32,753 bases of DNA from Allomuricauda sp. (GCA_028284725.1 JANQRD010000053.1:1-32753); one strand, 5' to 3'. Positions 8,840 through 17,638 are shown, counted from the stretch's first letter. Notes: generated by a model not told the origin, from the sequence alone. Numbers and translations are program-made.

Positions 8840-8882
8840 TAAAATTAGCGGGATGCGAAGGGGAATACTATGACATATGTCA
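8840..8882 (-). promoter_or_regulatory. FNR-like box + -7 element, universal stress protein gene
   Basis: The perfect palindrome TGACATATGTCA is at 8871-8882. Reading leftwards, a 23-bp spacer is followed by TAATTTTA (8847-8840), then 22 nt to the ATG. Spacing is identical to the other seven promoters of this set. Confidence 0.75.
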
Positions 8883-8901
8883 GCTTTTGAAAAGGCCTGT
8901 G

Positions 8902-9591
8902 TTAAAAGCCTTCCACAAGCTCTCTAAGTTTGCGCTCATTTCGGATACCAATCCGTTTACCTGAAGTATGGATAAGTTCCTTTTTCTTGAATTCTGAGAT
9001 GATTCGAATAGCGGACTCCGTCGCGGTGCCCACCACATTGGAGATATCCTCTCTGGAGAGGGTCAAGGCTAAAAAGCCCTCATCATCTTCCCCAAAGTTG
9101 TTTTTTAGATAGAGAAAAGCCTCGGCGATACGCTGCTTCACCGTTTTTTGGGAAATGTTCACGATGACATCATCGGCCTCTTTAAGATCATGGGCCATAT
9201 GGCGAAGTACTTCCAGGGTGAAATTTGGATTTTTTTGCAGTGTATTGGTAATGCTCTCCTTCGGAATAAAGCAGACCTCCATATCGCTAACAGCAACAGC
9301 AGATAGGTTGGTGGATTCCTCAGCGATCACGGAACGCTGTCCCATTACTTCGCCTTTGGTGGCAAGTTTCACAATTTGATCTTTACCGTTAGCACTTAGC
9401 TTAGAAAGTTTGGAAACTCCATCGCGAACACAGAAAACGCCGTTCAACTTTTCGCCTTCCTCAAAAAGCGGTTGCCCTTTTTTGATTTTTTTGGTGGTTT
9501 TGGAATCGGATACCTTTTTGAGCTCATCTTTGCTCATGGCCCGAAGCGAATTGAACTGTCGAATGATGCAATTTTCACACCTACTCTCCAT
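8902..9591 (-). CDS. Crp/Fnr family regulator, FNR-like (putative oxygen sensor)
   Basis: A 229-residue regulator with an N-terminal cyclic-nucleotide-binding-type beta-roll (about 30-115), a dimer helix and a C-terminal Crp helix-turn-helix (LTLSREDISNVVGTATESAIRII, about 176-198). Compared from memory with E. coli FNR, Cys5 and Cys8 (CENC) align with the CxxC at FNR 20/23, and Cys107 (EVCFIP) aligns with FNR Cys122. FNR Cys29 is Asn14 here. Cys54 (VFCV) is the only other cysteine and might substitute. Glu192 and Arg196 of the recognition helix match the FNR Glu209 and Arg213 positions. The gene is divergent from ccoI and shares one palindromic box with it, so autoregulation is likely. It is the natural candidate to bind all seven boxes in this window; direct iron-sulfur sensing is inference. 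Confidence 0.9.
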   Translation of the reverse strand: MESRCENCIIRQFNSLRAMSKDELKKVSDSKTTKKIKKGQPLFEEGEKLNGVFCVRDGVSKLSKLSANGKDQIVKLATKGEVMGQRSVIAEESTNLSAVAVSDMEVCFIPKESITNTLQKNPNFTLEVLRHMAHDLKEADDVIVNISQKTVKQRIAEAFLYLKNNFGEDDEGFLALTLSREDISNVVGTATESAIRIISEFKKKELIHTSGKRIGIRNERKLRELVEGF

Positions 9592-9613
9592 AGTGGTTTA
9601 TTTACCTGAACAG

Positions 9614-9656
9614 CAAAATTAAAGGTAAAGAATTAATCGGGAACTGATAAATGTCA
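9614..9656 (-). promoter_or_regulatory. FNR-like box + -7 element, FNR-like regulator gene
   Basis: The shared box TGATAAATGTCA is at 9645-9656. Leftwards, a 23-bp spacer leads to a perfect TAATTTTG (9621-9614) and 22 nt further the ATG at 9591. This suggests that the regulator activates its own gene. Confidence 0.72.
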
Positions 9657-9687
9657 TGTTTTAAGAATTGATTGTGACACAATTTTG
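9645..9687 (+). promoter_or_regulatory. FNR-like box + -7 element, ccoI gene
   Basis: The same box (9645-9656) read rightwards has a 23-bp spacer, then CAATTTTG (9680-9687) and 21 nt to the ATG at 9709. The spacing on the two strands is exactly symmetrical. Confidence 0.7.
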
Positions 9688-9708
9688 CGATGGGTAAAGC
9701 AAATGTAA

Positions 9709-12093
9709 ATGGCAAACATGACATGTTACCATTGCGGTGATGACTGTGGTAGGGGCAGAGTTCATTTCGATGAAAAGGACTTTTGCTGCCATGGTTGCAA
9801 AACGGTCTATGAGATATTCACCTCAAACGGGCTGTCCAAATTCTATGATTTGGAGTCTAGGGCGGGAATGGCTCCCAATACTGTGTCCAAAAAGTATGAT
9901 TTTCTGGACAATCAGGAAATCGTGGCCCAATTGGTCGAGTTCAATGAAGATGGTGTTCAAGTAGTGAATCTTAGCATTCCGACCATTCACTGTAGTTCTT
10001 GTATTTGGGTATTGGAAAACCTGAACCGGTTGCATGCTTCCATTACGAATTCGCAGGTCGACTTTCCTAAAAAAACGATTCGGGTAACCTATAAAACTGA
10101 AGATTTTTCGCTGAAGGATTTGGTGCTGCTGTTGAGCAGTATTGGTTATGAACCATACATTTCATTGGAGGAATACACAAAAAAAGACCGTAAAGTGGAT
10201 CGTTCCCTGATCTATAAGCTTGGCGTAGCTGGTTTTGCCTTCGGGAACGTGATGCTTCTTTCCTTTCCCGAGTATTTTGAGGTTGAAGAATATTGGCTGG
10301 AGCAATACAAATTGGTATTCCGTTGGCTGATGTTTGCCTTTTCCTTGCCTGTAGTGTTCTATGCCGGACAGGATTACTTTTCATCTGCGATCAAAGGACT
10401 GCGCTCCAAACTCTTGAACATCGATGTTCCTATTGCCCTGGGAATTTTGACACTGTTTGTGCGAAGTACGGTGGATATCATTTTTGATTTAGGCTCCGGC
10501 TTTTTCGATAGCTTGACAGGGCTGGTTTTCTTCCTTCTGTTAGGGAAGTACTTTCAGCAGAAAACATACGCCTTTCTCTCCTTCGAGCGGGATTATAAAT
10601 CGTATTTCCCGATTGCCGTAACAAGATTAAATGAAGACGGATCGGAGGAAAACATTCAAATTTATAAGATAAAAAAGGGAGATCACCTCCTGATTCGCAG
10701 TCAAGAAATCATCCCGGTGGATTGTATTCTATCAAAGGGCAGTGCAGAAATCGATTACAGTTTTGTTACCGGGGAGTCACAAGCGGTTTTTCGACAGGCT
10801 GGTGAAAAACTATTTGCAGGAGGAAAACAACTCTCTGGGGTTTTGGAGGTTGAGGTACTTAAATCGGTTTCACAAAGCTACTTGACCCAGCTCTGGGGAA
10901 ATGCGGTTTTTTCCAAAGACAAGGCATCTACTTTTCAAACCCTTACCGACAGCATCGGAAAACGGTTTACCATCGCCGTTTTGACCATTGCCATTTCAGC
11001 TACAGTGTTCTGGTTGTTCTATGATTCCAGCATGGCCATGAATGTTTTCACAGCGGTTCTCATCATTGCCTGCCCCTGTGCCATTGCCCTGGCCGCTCCC
11101 TTCACTTTGGGAAATATGCTTCGCATATTCGGAAGACATAAATTCTATTTAAAAAACACCAATGCCATTGAGCGATTGGCGAAGGTCGATGCAGCTATTT
11201 TTGATAAAACAGGTACTATTACCACTACCAAGGAGGACACCATTCTTTATGAAGGTATTGAATTAACAGCGGAGGAAACCGCTTTGCTCAAAAACACACT
11301 TCGCGCTTCCAACCATCCCTTGAGTCGGTCATTGTATGATATCTTAAAATCCAACGATATCATGACGCTCGATGAGTTCCATGAACATACTGGAAAGGGC
11401 ATAGAAGGAAGGGTTGACCAACATACCATCAAAGTTGGATCCGCTAGTTATGTGGGTAAAGAACCAACAAGTTCCATGGCAAGCACTTCTGTGTATGTCA
11501 GCACTGATGAAAATGTAAAAGGCCGATTCGTTTTCAAAAATAAATACAGGGATGGTGTGGAAACGTTGTTCCATTCCCTCGGGAAGTCGATGCACCTGGG
11601 GATTCTTTCAGGGGATAATGATGGTGAAAAAACCCAACTGCAAAAAATACTTCCGGCGAAGACCAATCTCTTGTTCAATCAAAAACCGGAACACAAACTG
11701 GAACATATAAAGCGATTACAAAAAGAACATGATGTGTTGATGGTCGGTGATGGACTCAACGACGCAGGCGCTTTGGCGCAAAGTGATGTTGGGATAGCCG
11801 TTTCCGAAAATATCAACGTGTTTTCGCCGGCTTGCGATGCCATTTTGGATGCTTCACAACTTACAAACTTGCCCAGGTTTATTGGACTTTCAAAAAAATC
11901 CATCCAAGTGATCAAAATGAGCTTTATACTCTCCCTGTGCTACAATATTATCGGACTGTACTTTGCCGTCACTGGACAGCTAAAGCCTGTTATTGCCGCC
12001 ATTCTTATGCCATTGAGTTCCATAAGTATTGTGATTTTCACAACGGTAATGACCAACCTAATTTCCAAAAAACTAAACCGAACCGATGAATGA
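9709..12093 (+). CDS. ccoI: copper-transporting P1B-type ATPase CcoI/FixI
   Basis: A 794-residue P-type ATPase that exports copper for assembly of cbb3 oxidase. A Cys-rich N-terminal metal-binding domain (C6, C9, C13, C26, C27, C30) typical of CcoI/FixI-type pumps precedes a heavy-metal-associated domain with C95-S-S-C98. The core has eight membrane helices, the transport-site C455-P-C457, phosphorylation Asp499 in DKTGTIT, the HP nucleotide-domain motif in ASNHPLSRS, and the hinge GDGLND at 680. The gene is divergent from the FNR-like regulator, shares its operator, and lies just upstream of the cco structural genes. Its stop overlaps the next gene by 8 nt. Confidence 0.95.
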   Translation: MANMTCYHCGDDCGRGRVHFDEKDFCCHGCKTVYEIFTSNGLSKFYDLESRAGMAPNTVSKKYDFLDNQEIVAQLVEFNEDGVQVVNLSIPTIHCSSCIWVLENLNRLHASITNSQVDFPKKTIRVTYKTEDFSLKDLVLLLSSIGYEPYISLEEYTKKDRKVDRSLIYKLGVAGFAFGNVMLLSFPEYFEVEEYWLEQYKLVFRWLMFAFSLPVVFYAGQDYFSSAIKGLRSKLLNIDVPIALGILTLFVRSTVDIIFDLGSGFFDSLTGLVFFLLLGKYFQQKTYAFLSFERDYKSYFPIAVTRLNEDGSEENIQIYKIKKGDHLLIRSQEIIPVDCILSKGSAEIDYSFVTGESQAVFRQAGEKLFAGGKQLSGVLEVEVLKSVSQSYLTQLWGNAVFSKDKASTFQTLTDSIGKRFTIAVLTIAISATVFWLFYDSSMAMNVFTAVLIIACPCAIALAAPFTLGNMLRIFGRHKFYLKNTNAIERLAKVDAAIFDKTGTITTTKEDTILYEGIELTAEETALLKNTLRASNHPLSRSLYDILKSNDIMTLDEFHEHTGKGIEGRVDQHTIKVGSASYVGKEPTSSMASTSVYVSTDENVKGRFVFKNKYRDGVETLFHSLGKSMHLGILSGDNDGEKTQLQKILPAKTNLLFNQKPEHKLEHIKRLQKEHDVLMVGDGLNDAGALAQSDVGIAVSENINVFSPACDAILDASQLTNLPRFIGLSKKSIQVIKMSFILSLCYNIIGLYFAVTGQLKPVIAAILMPLSSISIVIFTTVMTNLISKKLNRTDE

Positions 12094-12559
12094 TCAAGCA
12101 ACAACAATCCAAAAGATAGTAGGGAGGATAAAGAAAAAAAATAGGCCAAACCTCTTGGCGATAAGCATAGGAGTAGTGTATTTATGGTTTGGGAGCTTAA
12201 AGTTTTTTCCAGCCTTAAGTCCCGCTGAAGGCCTGGCCAAAAACACCATACATGAGCTTACTTTGGGTCTTTTGCCCGATTCGTATTCCATCCTTCTGTT
12301 GGCGATTATGGAAGTAGGTATCGGAATCTGTTTGTTGTTGGGATTGTGGCGGAAAACCACGGTTGTTGTGGCACTTTTTCACATGGCGCTAACGTTCGCT
12401 CCCTTGATCTTGTTTCCCTCGGAATCGTTCCAAAATCCACCATGGATCCCAACCCTTTTGGGTCAATATATCGGAAAGAATTTTATCATCGTGGCGGCCT
12501 TGTTGAGCTTGATACAACAACAACCGACCACAAAGAATTTAATAAAATATAAAAGCTGA
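12086..12559 (+). CDS. DoxX-like/YkgB-type membrane protein
   Basis: A 157-residue membrane protein with about four hydrophobic helices. The first contains VVYLWFGSLKFFPALSPAEG, a pattern typical of the DoxX/DUF417 (YkgB) group, and the second IMEVGIGICLLLG. The biochemical role of this group is unsettled; some members work in quinone-linked or detoxification complexes. It overlaps the end of ccoI by 8 nt and precedes the ccoS promoter, so it is cotranscribed with ccoI. A role in cbb3 maturation is possible but only suggested by position. Confidence 0.75.
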   Translation: MNDQATTIQKIVGRIKKKNRPNLLAISIGVVYLWFGSLKFFPALSPAEGLAKNTIHELTLGLLPDSYSILLLAIMEVGIGICLLLGLWRKTTVVVALFHMALTFAPLILFPSESFQNPPWIPTLLGQYIGKNFIIVAALLSLIQQQPTTKNLIKYKS

Positions 12560-12599
12560 TTTATGTCATTTTTTGGGCAATTGTGTCAATGTAGTTTTA
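12557..12599 (+). promoter_or_regulatory. FNR-like box + -7 element, ccoS operon
   Basis: The box TGATTTATGTCA (12557-12568) overlaps the stop of the preceding gene. A 23-bp spacer follows, then TAGTTTTA (12592-12599) and 19 nt to the ccoS ATG. This gives the oxidase operon its own low-oxygen promoter, separate from ccoI. Confidence 0.75.
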
Positions 12600-12618
12600 C
12601 GCCAGAATTCAGGTAGGT

Positions 12619-12822
12619 ATGAGTGTGATTTATGTGTTATTGGCCATAAGCATTTCTGTAGCACTGGTCTTTTTTGCAGCCTTCGTCATGTCCGTGAAAA
12701 GCGGTCAATACGATGATGCCTATACCCCCTCCGTGCGTATGCTTTTTGAGGATGAGCTATTGCCGGATGACCAACCCAACGAGGAAGAAGAAATCAAACA
12801 AACTAAAAGTACAAACCAATAA
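12619..12822 (+). CDS. ccoS: cbb3 oxidase maturation protein CcoS
   Basis: A 67-residue single-pass membrane protein: an N-terminal helix (about 3-27), then the short conserved SGQYDDAYTPSVRMLFED segment and an acidic tail. The length and the SGQFDD-like motif after the helix are characteristic of CcoS, which is needed to insert haem and copper into CcoN. It is 2 nt from ccoNO, first gene of the oxidase operon. Confidence 0.9.
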   Translation: MSVIYVLLAISISVALVFFAAFVMSVKSGQYDDAYTPSVRMLFEDELLPDDQPNEEEEIKQTKSTNQ

Positions 12823-12824
12823 AT

Positions 12825-15026
12825 ATGGAAATACAACAATTTCACTACGATAACAAAATCGTACAAAAGTTTTTATACGCCACCATGTTGTGGGGTATTG
12901 TGGGAATGCTGGTAGGTCTTTTGCTGGCATTTATGTTTTTGTTTCCCAACGTCACTGACGGCATATCATGGTTGAGCTTCGGGCGTTTACGTCCCTTGCA
13001 TACCAATGCTGTGATTTTTGCCTTTGTGGGAAACGCCATTTTTGCCGGGGTCTACTATTCCACGCAGCGATTGCTTAAAACCCGAATGTTCAGCGATTTT
13101 CTGAGCAATTTTAATTTCTGGGGATGGCAATTGATCATCGTGGCCGCAGCGATTACCCTGCCCTTGGGGTATACAACTTCCAAGGAATATGCCGAGTTGG
13201 AATGGCCTATCGATTTGGCCATTGCCGTGGTATGGGTCGTCTTTGGATGGAACTTGATTGGAACCATTCTAAAACGAAGACAACGTCACCTGTACGTGGC
13301 CATTTGGTTCTACCTGGCCACATTTGTGACCGTCGCGGTACTTCATATTTTCAACAGCTTGGAGTTGCCCGTATCCGCTTTAAAAAGTTATTCAGTCTAT
13401 GCAGGGGTGCAAGATGCCCTGGTACAGTGGTGGTATGGACATAATGCCGTGGCCTTCTTTTTGACCACACCTTTTTTAGGGTTGATGTACTACTTTGTGC
13501 CCAAAGCGGCCAATAGACCCATCTATTCCTATCGACTTTCCATAGTCCATTTTTGGTCCTTGATTTTTATCTACATCTGGGCAGGACCGCACCACTTGCT
13601 GTATTCCTCGTTGCCTGATTGGGCACAGAATCTTGGGGTAGTCTTTTCGGTCATGTTGATAGCACCTTCCTGGGGAGGTATGATCAACGGATTATTGACC
13701 CTTCGAGGAGTCTGGGATAAAGTCCGAAGCGATGCAACCTTGAAATTTATGGTGGTTGCGATCACAGGCTACGGTATGGCCACTTTCGAAGGGCCCATGT
13801 TGTCCCTTAAAAATGTAAACGCAATTGCGCACTTTAGTGATTGGATCATAGCGCATGTGCACGTTGGTGCACTTGCCTGGAACGGATTCCTCACCTTTGG
13901 GATGATTTATTGGTTGGTGCCGAAAATGTTCAAAACCACACTATACTCCAAAGGATTGGCCAACTTCCACTTTTGGATCGGCACTTTGGGAATTGTACTG
14001 TACGCACTGCCGATGTATGTGGCCGGGTTTACCCAAGCGTTGATGTGGAAGGATTTCAATCCGGATGGTACATTGGTATATGGGAATTTCTTGGAAACTG
14101 TTACCCAGATTATCCCTATGTACTGGATGCGCGCCATAGGTGGTAGCTTGTTTATTCTGGGGATGTTGATCATGGTGTACAACATTGTGGTCACCATCAG
14201 GAAAGGAAGCCGAGTGGAGGATGAACTTGCTGAAGCCCCGGCGTTGACCAAGGTATCACGAAGAAGGGTAGCCGGCGAAACGTTCCACAATTGGTTGGAA
14301 CGAAGACCAGTACAACTTACCATTTTGGCCACCGTTGCGATTTTAATTGGAGGCATTATTCAAATTGTTCCGACGATTCTGGTGAAATCCAATATTCCGA
14401 CCATTACCAGCGTAAAACCGTACACACCTTTGGAACTGGAAGGACGAGATCTGTATATCCGTGAAGGATGCGTGGGTTGTCACTCCCAAATGATCAGGCC
14501 ATTCAGAAGTGAGGTCGAGCGCTACGGGGAATATGCCAAAGCAGGGGAGTTTGTGTATGATCATCCATTCCTGTGGGGAAGTAAGCGAACGGGTCCAGAT
14601 TTGCTCCGTGTAGGAGGGAAGTACTCCGACAATTGGCATTTGAACCATATGTACGATCCGCAAAGTACTTCGTCAGGTTCCATTATGCCAGCATATCAAT
14701 GGCTGGTACGAGACGAGCATGATCGAAGTGGAGTGCAAAGCAAGATGGAAGCCATGGTGAAGCTCGGTGTACCCTATTCCGAAGAGGACATTGCTAACGC
14801 TCAAGAATCTATGGCCGAGCAGGCCTTCCAGATAGAGAAAAACCTCTACACAGATCCAGAATTTGCAAAAACCTATGAAGCGGATAAAAAGTATGCGGCT
14901 GAAAATGGATTGGATTTTGTGCAGATGCGAGATCGAGAAATCGTGGCCTTGATAGCCTATTTACAGCGATTGGGCACTGACATCAAGGTCAAGGAAACAG
15001 AGGAATTATTGTCACAAAACAAGTAG
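12825..15026 (+). CDS. ccoNO: cbb3 cytochrome c oxidase subunits I and II fused (CcoNO)
   Basis: A 733-residue fusion common in Bacteroidota. The CcoN part (about 1-480) has twelve or so membrane helices with the haem b His59 (RPLHTNAV), copper-site histidines in WWYGHNAV and AGPHHLLY, and the haem pair in HVHVG. After a linker and one further helix comes the CcoO cytochrome c domain with C549-VGC552-H553, followed by the conserved QMIRPFRSE and the SxxGSIMPAY segment carrying the Met ligand. The protein reduces oxygen to water at very low oxygen while pumping protons. It is followed 4 nt later by ccoQ. Confidence 0.96.
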   Translation: MEIQQFHYDNKIVQKFLYATMLWGIVGMLVGLLLAFMFLFPNVTDGISWLSFGRLRPLHTNAVIFAFVGNAIFAGVYYSTQRLLKTRMFSDFLSNFNFWGWQLIIVAAAITLPLGYTTSKEYAELEWPIDLAIAVVWVVFGWNLIGTILKRRQRHLYVAIWFYLATFVTVAVLHIFNSLELPVSALKSYSVYAGVQDALVQWWYGHNAVAFFLTTPFLGLMYYFVPKAANRPIYSYRLSIVHFWSLIFIYIWAGPHHLLYSSLPDWAQNLGVVFSVMLIAPSWGGMINGLLTLRGVWDKVRSDATLKFMVVAITGYGMATFEGPMLSLKNVNAIAHFSDWIIAHVHVGALAWNGFLTFGMIYWLVPKMFKTTLYSKGLANFHFWIGTLGIVLYALPMYVAGFTQALMWKDFNPDGTLVYGNFLETVTQIIPMYWMRAIGGSLFILGMLIMVYNIVVTIRKGSRVEDELAEAPALTKVSRRRVAGETFHNWLERRPVQLTILATVAILIGGIIQIVPTILVKSNIPTITSVKPYTPLELEGRDLYIREGCVGCHSQMIRPFRSEVERYGEYAKAGEFVYDHPFLWGSKRTGPDLLRVGGKYSDNWHLNHMYDPQSTSSGSIMPAYQWLVRDEHDRSGVQSKMEAMVKLGVPYSEEDIANAQESMAEQAFQIEKNLYTDPEFAKTYEADKKYAAENGLDFVQMRDREIVALIAYLQRLGTDIKVKETEELLSQNK

Positions 15027-15030
15027 CGTC

Positions 15031-15216
15031 ATGTTGAAATATGTAAAAAACCACATGGAAACTATAGAGGGTATTGCCAATTACCCCATGATATCACTGC
15101 TCATTTTCTTCGTGTTTTTTGTGCTGCTATTCTGGTGGGTGTTTACCGCTACCAAGGAGCACATCAAGGAAATGGGAGAATTGCCATTAGATAAAGATCA
15201 ACCAAATAAACAATAA
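15031..15216 (+). CDS. ccoQ: CcoQ-like small cbb3 oxidase subunit
   Basis: A 61-residue protein with one membrane helix (about 20-40, MISLLIFFVFFVLLFWWVF) and a charged C-terminal tail. Size, topology and position between ccoNO and ccoP fit CcoQ, which stabilises the core complex. Sequence conservation in this family is low, so the name rests mainly on context. It is 4 nt from ccoNO and from ccoP. Confidence 0.8.
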   Translation: MLKYVKNHMETIEGIANYPMISLLIFFVFFVLLFWWVFTATKEHIKEMGELPLDKDQPNKQ

Positions 15217-15220
15217 CATT

Positions 15221-16165
15221 ATGAGAACACCCTGGTGGATACGCATTCCAGTATTATTCTTTCTGATTTTCGGATTGATGGAGTACTTTATCGATTCGGG
15301 AGACAAGCCCGCCATTATCGAATACCCCATCACGCAGTTTTTTATGCTCATGGTGCTCATGATCTTGATTGCCATTGAATTGATCTTAAAGTCCATTGAA
15401 AATGTGATGTTCCAAACGCTTTCAGCCGAAGCCCAGGAGCGATACCTGACTTCCAAAAGCAAAAAAATGGAATGGAAATGGGCAAAACAATTGTACAAGC
15501 GGCTTACGAAAAGTAGATCCATAGAACGGGAAGGTGAAATCATTTTAGATCATAATTACGACGGTATTCGCGAGCTTGACAACGTATTGCCACCATGGTG
15601 GGTATACTTGTTTTATGTGACCATTATCTTTTCGGTGGTGTATTTGATTCGATTTCATATTGCTGGGGATTATACTCAAGCAGAGGAGTATGAACAGGAG
15701 GTTGCAGCTGCCCAAATGGCTATTGAGGAGTACAAAAGAACCGCCAAGGATTTGGTGGATGTCAACACAGTGGAGTTTTTATCCGATGCTTCAGATTTGA
15801 GCGCGGGCGAAAAAATATTCGTTGCCAATTGTGTGGTCTGTCACATGGCTGATGGAGGGGGGGGTATTGGCCCCAATTTAACGGATGAATATTGGATTTT
15901 GGGCGGAGGCATCAAAAACGTATTCAACACCATTTCCGAAGGAGGACGTGATGGAAAAGGAATGGTCGCTTGGAAACAAAGTTTAAAGCCAGCAGAAATG
16001 GCCCAAGTGGCCAGTTATGTGCTGACTTTGGGAGGCACCACTCCGGCTGAACCTAAAGCACCGGAAGGTGAAATATGGGTGGATCCAGATGCGCCAGAAC
16101 CCGAAGAAAGTGAGGAAGCACCCGCGGAGCAGGTTTCTGACTCCACGGATGTAGCCATGAATTGA
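15221..16165 (+). CDS. ccoP: cbb3 oxidase subunit III (CcoP), one-haem form
   Basis: A 314-residue membrane-anchored cytochrome c. Three hydrophobic segments are visible (about 8-24, 38-56 and 127-145). The conserved N-terminal CcoP motif appears as HNYDGIRELDNVLPPWW, and one haem site, C204-VVC207-H208, follows in the periplasmic domain. Proteobacterial CcoP has two haem sites; one is usual in Bacteroidota. The tail after about 270 is acidic and Pro/Glu-rich. A run of eight G (15857-15864) encodes the Gly-rich loop just after the haem site. CcoP passes electrons to CcoNO. Confidence 0.94.
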   Translation: MRTPWWIRIPVLFFLIFGLMEYFIDSGDKPAIIEYPITQFFMLMVLMILIAIELILKSIENVMFQTLSAEAQERYLTSKSKKMEWKWAKQLYKRLTKSRSIEREGEIILDHNYDGIRELDNVLPPWWVYLFYVTIIFSVVYLIRFHIAGDYTQAEEYEQEVAAAQMAIEEYKRTAKDLVDVNTVEFLSDASDLSAGEKIFVANCVVCHMADGGGGIGPNLTDEYWILGGGIKNVFNTISEGGRDGKGMVAWKQSLKPAEMAQVASYVLTLGGTTPAEPKAPEGEIWVDPDAPEPEESEEAPAEQVSDSTDVAMN

Positions 16166-16228
16166 TTGTTGGCATAGCCAGCGATCTAGATAGTTGCCAA
16201 GTCAGGTTAGGCGAGCAAAATAATTGCA

Positions 16229-17638
16229 ATGGAAGAAAATTTTAGAGATTCCATAGGAACCATTTCCGAAGAAGGAAAAAGGGCTTGGATTTTTCCAAAA
16301 AAGCCCAAAGGCCGATTTTTTGAGTATCGCAAATACGTCAGCTATGGGCTATTACTTTTTTTGGTTGCCTCGCCGTTTATCAAGATAAATGGCAACCAAT
16401 TCTTGTTGTTCAACGTGTTGGATAGGCGGTTCAATATTTTTGGATTCCCTTTTTGGCCGCAAGATTTCCACCTAGTGGTCATCTCAATGATCATTGGGGT
16501 CATTTTCGTGGCATTGTTCACCGTGGCATACGGACGTATTTTTTGCGGGTGGATGTGCCCCCAGACCATTTTCATGGAGATGGTTTTTCGGAGAATTGAA
16601 TATTGGATCGATGGAGATCGTGGCGCCCAAATGCGTTTGGATCGATCACCCTGGAACGGAAAGAAAATTAGAAAACGTGTTTTAAAATGGTCGATTTTCT
16701 TTTTTATTTCATTCCTGATTGCCAACATCTTTTTGGCCTACCTGATAGGGAGCGACAAACTTATCCGATATGTCAGTGACGGCCCCATGGCACATTTGGG
16801 GACCATGGTTCCCCTTCTGATTTTTACAGGAGTGTTCTATTTTGTCTTCGCCTGGTTCCGGGAACAGGTTTGTATCATAGCTTGCCCTTACGGACGACTT
16901 CAGGGTGTGCTTTTGGATGATAAATCAATAGTGGTGGCCTATGACCATAAGCGTGGCGAGGGCGAAAATGGACGAAAGAAATTCCGGAAAAATGAGGATA
17001 GGGATGCCTTGGGTCATGGGGATTGCATCGATTGTTTTCAGTGCGTCAATGTCTGTCCTACGGGAATAGATATTCGCAATGGTACCCAATTGGAGTGCGT
17101 AAACTGCACAGCCTGTATTGATGAGTGCGACCACATCATGGACAGCATCAACAAACCCCGTGGCTTGATCCGTTATGCGAGTGAGGACGAAATCAACAAG
17201 AAATCAAAGTTCAAGTTTACGCCACGCTTAAAAGGATATTCAGCGGTGCTTATCATTCTGACAGGAGTATTGGTCGGGATGCTTTTCTTAAGAAATGAAT
17301 TGGAGGCGAACATTCTTCGCTTACCTGGACAGCTATATGAAAGAAAGGCGGACAATATCATCAGCAATGTGTATACCTATAAACTGGTGAACAAAACCAG
17401 CAAGGACATCCAAGATGTGAACTTTAAGTTATTGTCTCATAACGGGACCATAAAAATGGTTTCCCAAGATAATTTTAAGGTTCCAGCCGAAGAATTGGCC
17501 GAGGGTACCTTGTTTATTGAAATCAACAATTCAGCATTGACCGGGGACAAGGATAAATTAAAGATTGGTGTGTACAGTGGCGAAAAACTCATTGAAACTA
17601 CCGTGACCCAGTTTTTGGCACCACGGAGTTATAACTAA
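16229..17638 (+). CDS. ccoG: cbb3 oxidase accessory protein CcoG (ferredoxin-type)
   Basis: A 469-residue membrane iron-sulfur protein. About five membrane helices are visible, with cysteine motifs after some of them (FCGWMCPQ, then CIIACPYGR). A 2[4Fe-4S] ferredoxin domain follows around residues 265-300 (CIDCFQCVNVCPTG and CVNCTACIDECD), then a helix and a C-terminal Ig-like IG/FixG domain. CcoG is a cupric reductase that supplies Cu(I) for the oxidase. A 63-nt gap with a small TTGGCA/TGCCAA inverted repeat (16169-16200) separates it from ccoP. Confidence 0.94.
   Translation: MEENFRDSIGTISEEGKRAWIFPKKPKGRFFEYRKYVSYGLLLFLVASPFIKINGNQFLLFNVLDRRFNIFGFPFWPQDFHLVVISMIIGVIFVALFTVAYGRIFCGWMCPQTIFMEMVFRRIEYWIDGDRGAQMRLDRSPWNGKKIRKRVLKWSIFFFISFLIANIFLAYLIGSDKLIRYVSDGPMAHLGTMVPLLIFTGVFYFVFAWFREQVCIIACPYGRLQGVLLDDKSIVVAYDHKRGEGENGRKKFRKNEDRDALGHGDCIDCFQCVNVCPTGIDIRNGTQLECVNCTACIDECDHIMDSINKPRGLIRYASEDEINKKSKFKFTPRLKGYSAVLIILTGVLVGMLFLRNELEANILRLPGQLYERKADNIISNVYTYKLVNKTSKDIQDVNFKLLSHNGTIKMVSQDNFKVPAEELAEGTLFIEINNSALTGDKDKLKIGVYSGEKLIETTVTQFLAPRSYN

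Noticed and set aside
13907-14356. 149-codon minus-strand open frame inside ccoNO
   Set aside because: Antisense shadow of a strongly conserved gene with no independent signal.
16169-16200. TTGGCA/TGCCAA inverted repeat between ccoP and ccoG as a terminator
   Set aside because: Six-base stem with a 20-nt loop and no T-run; mentioned only as a weak hairpin in the ccoG entry.
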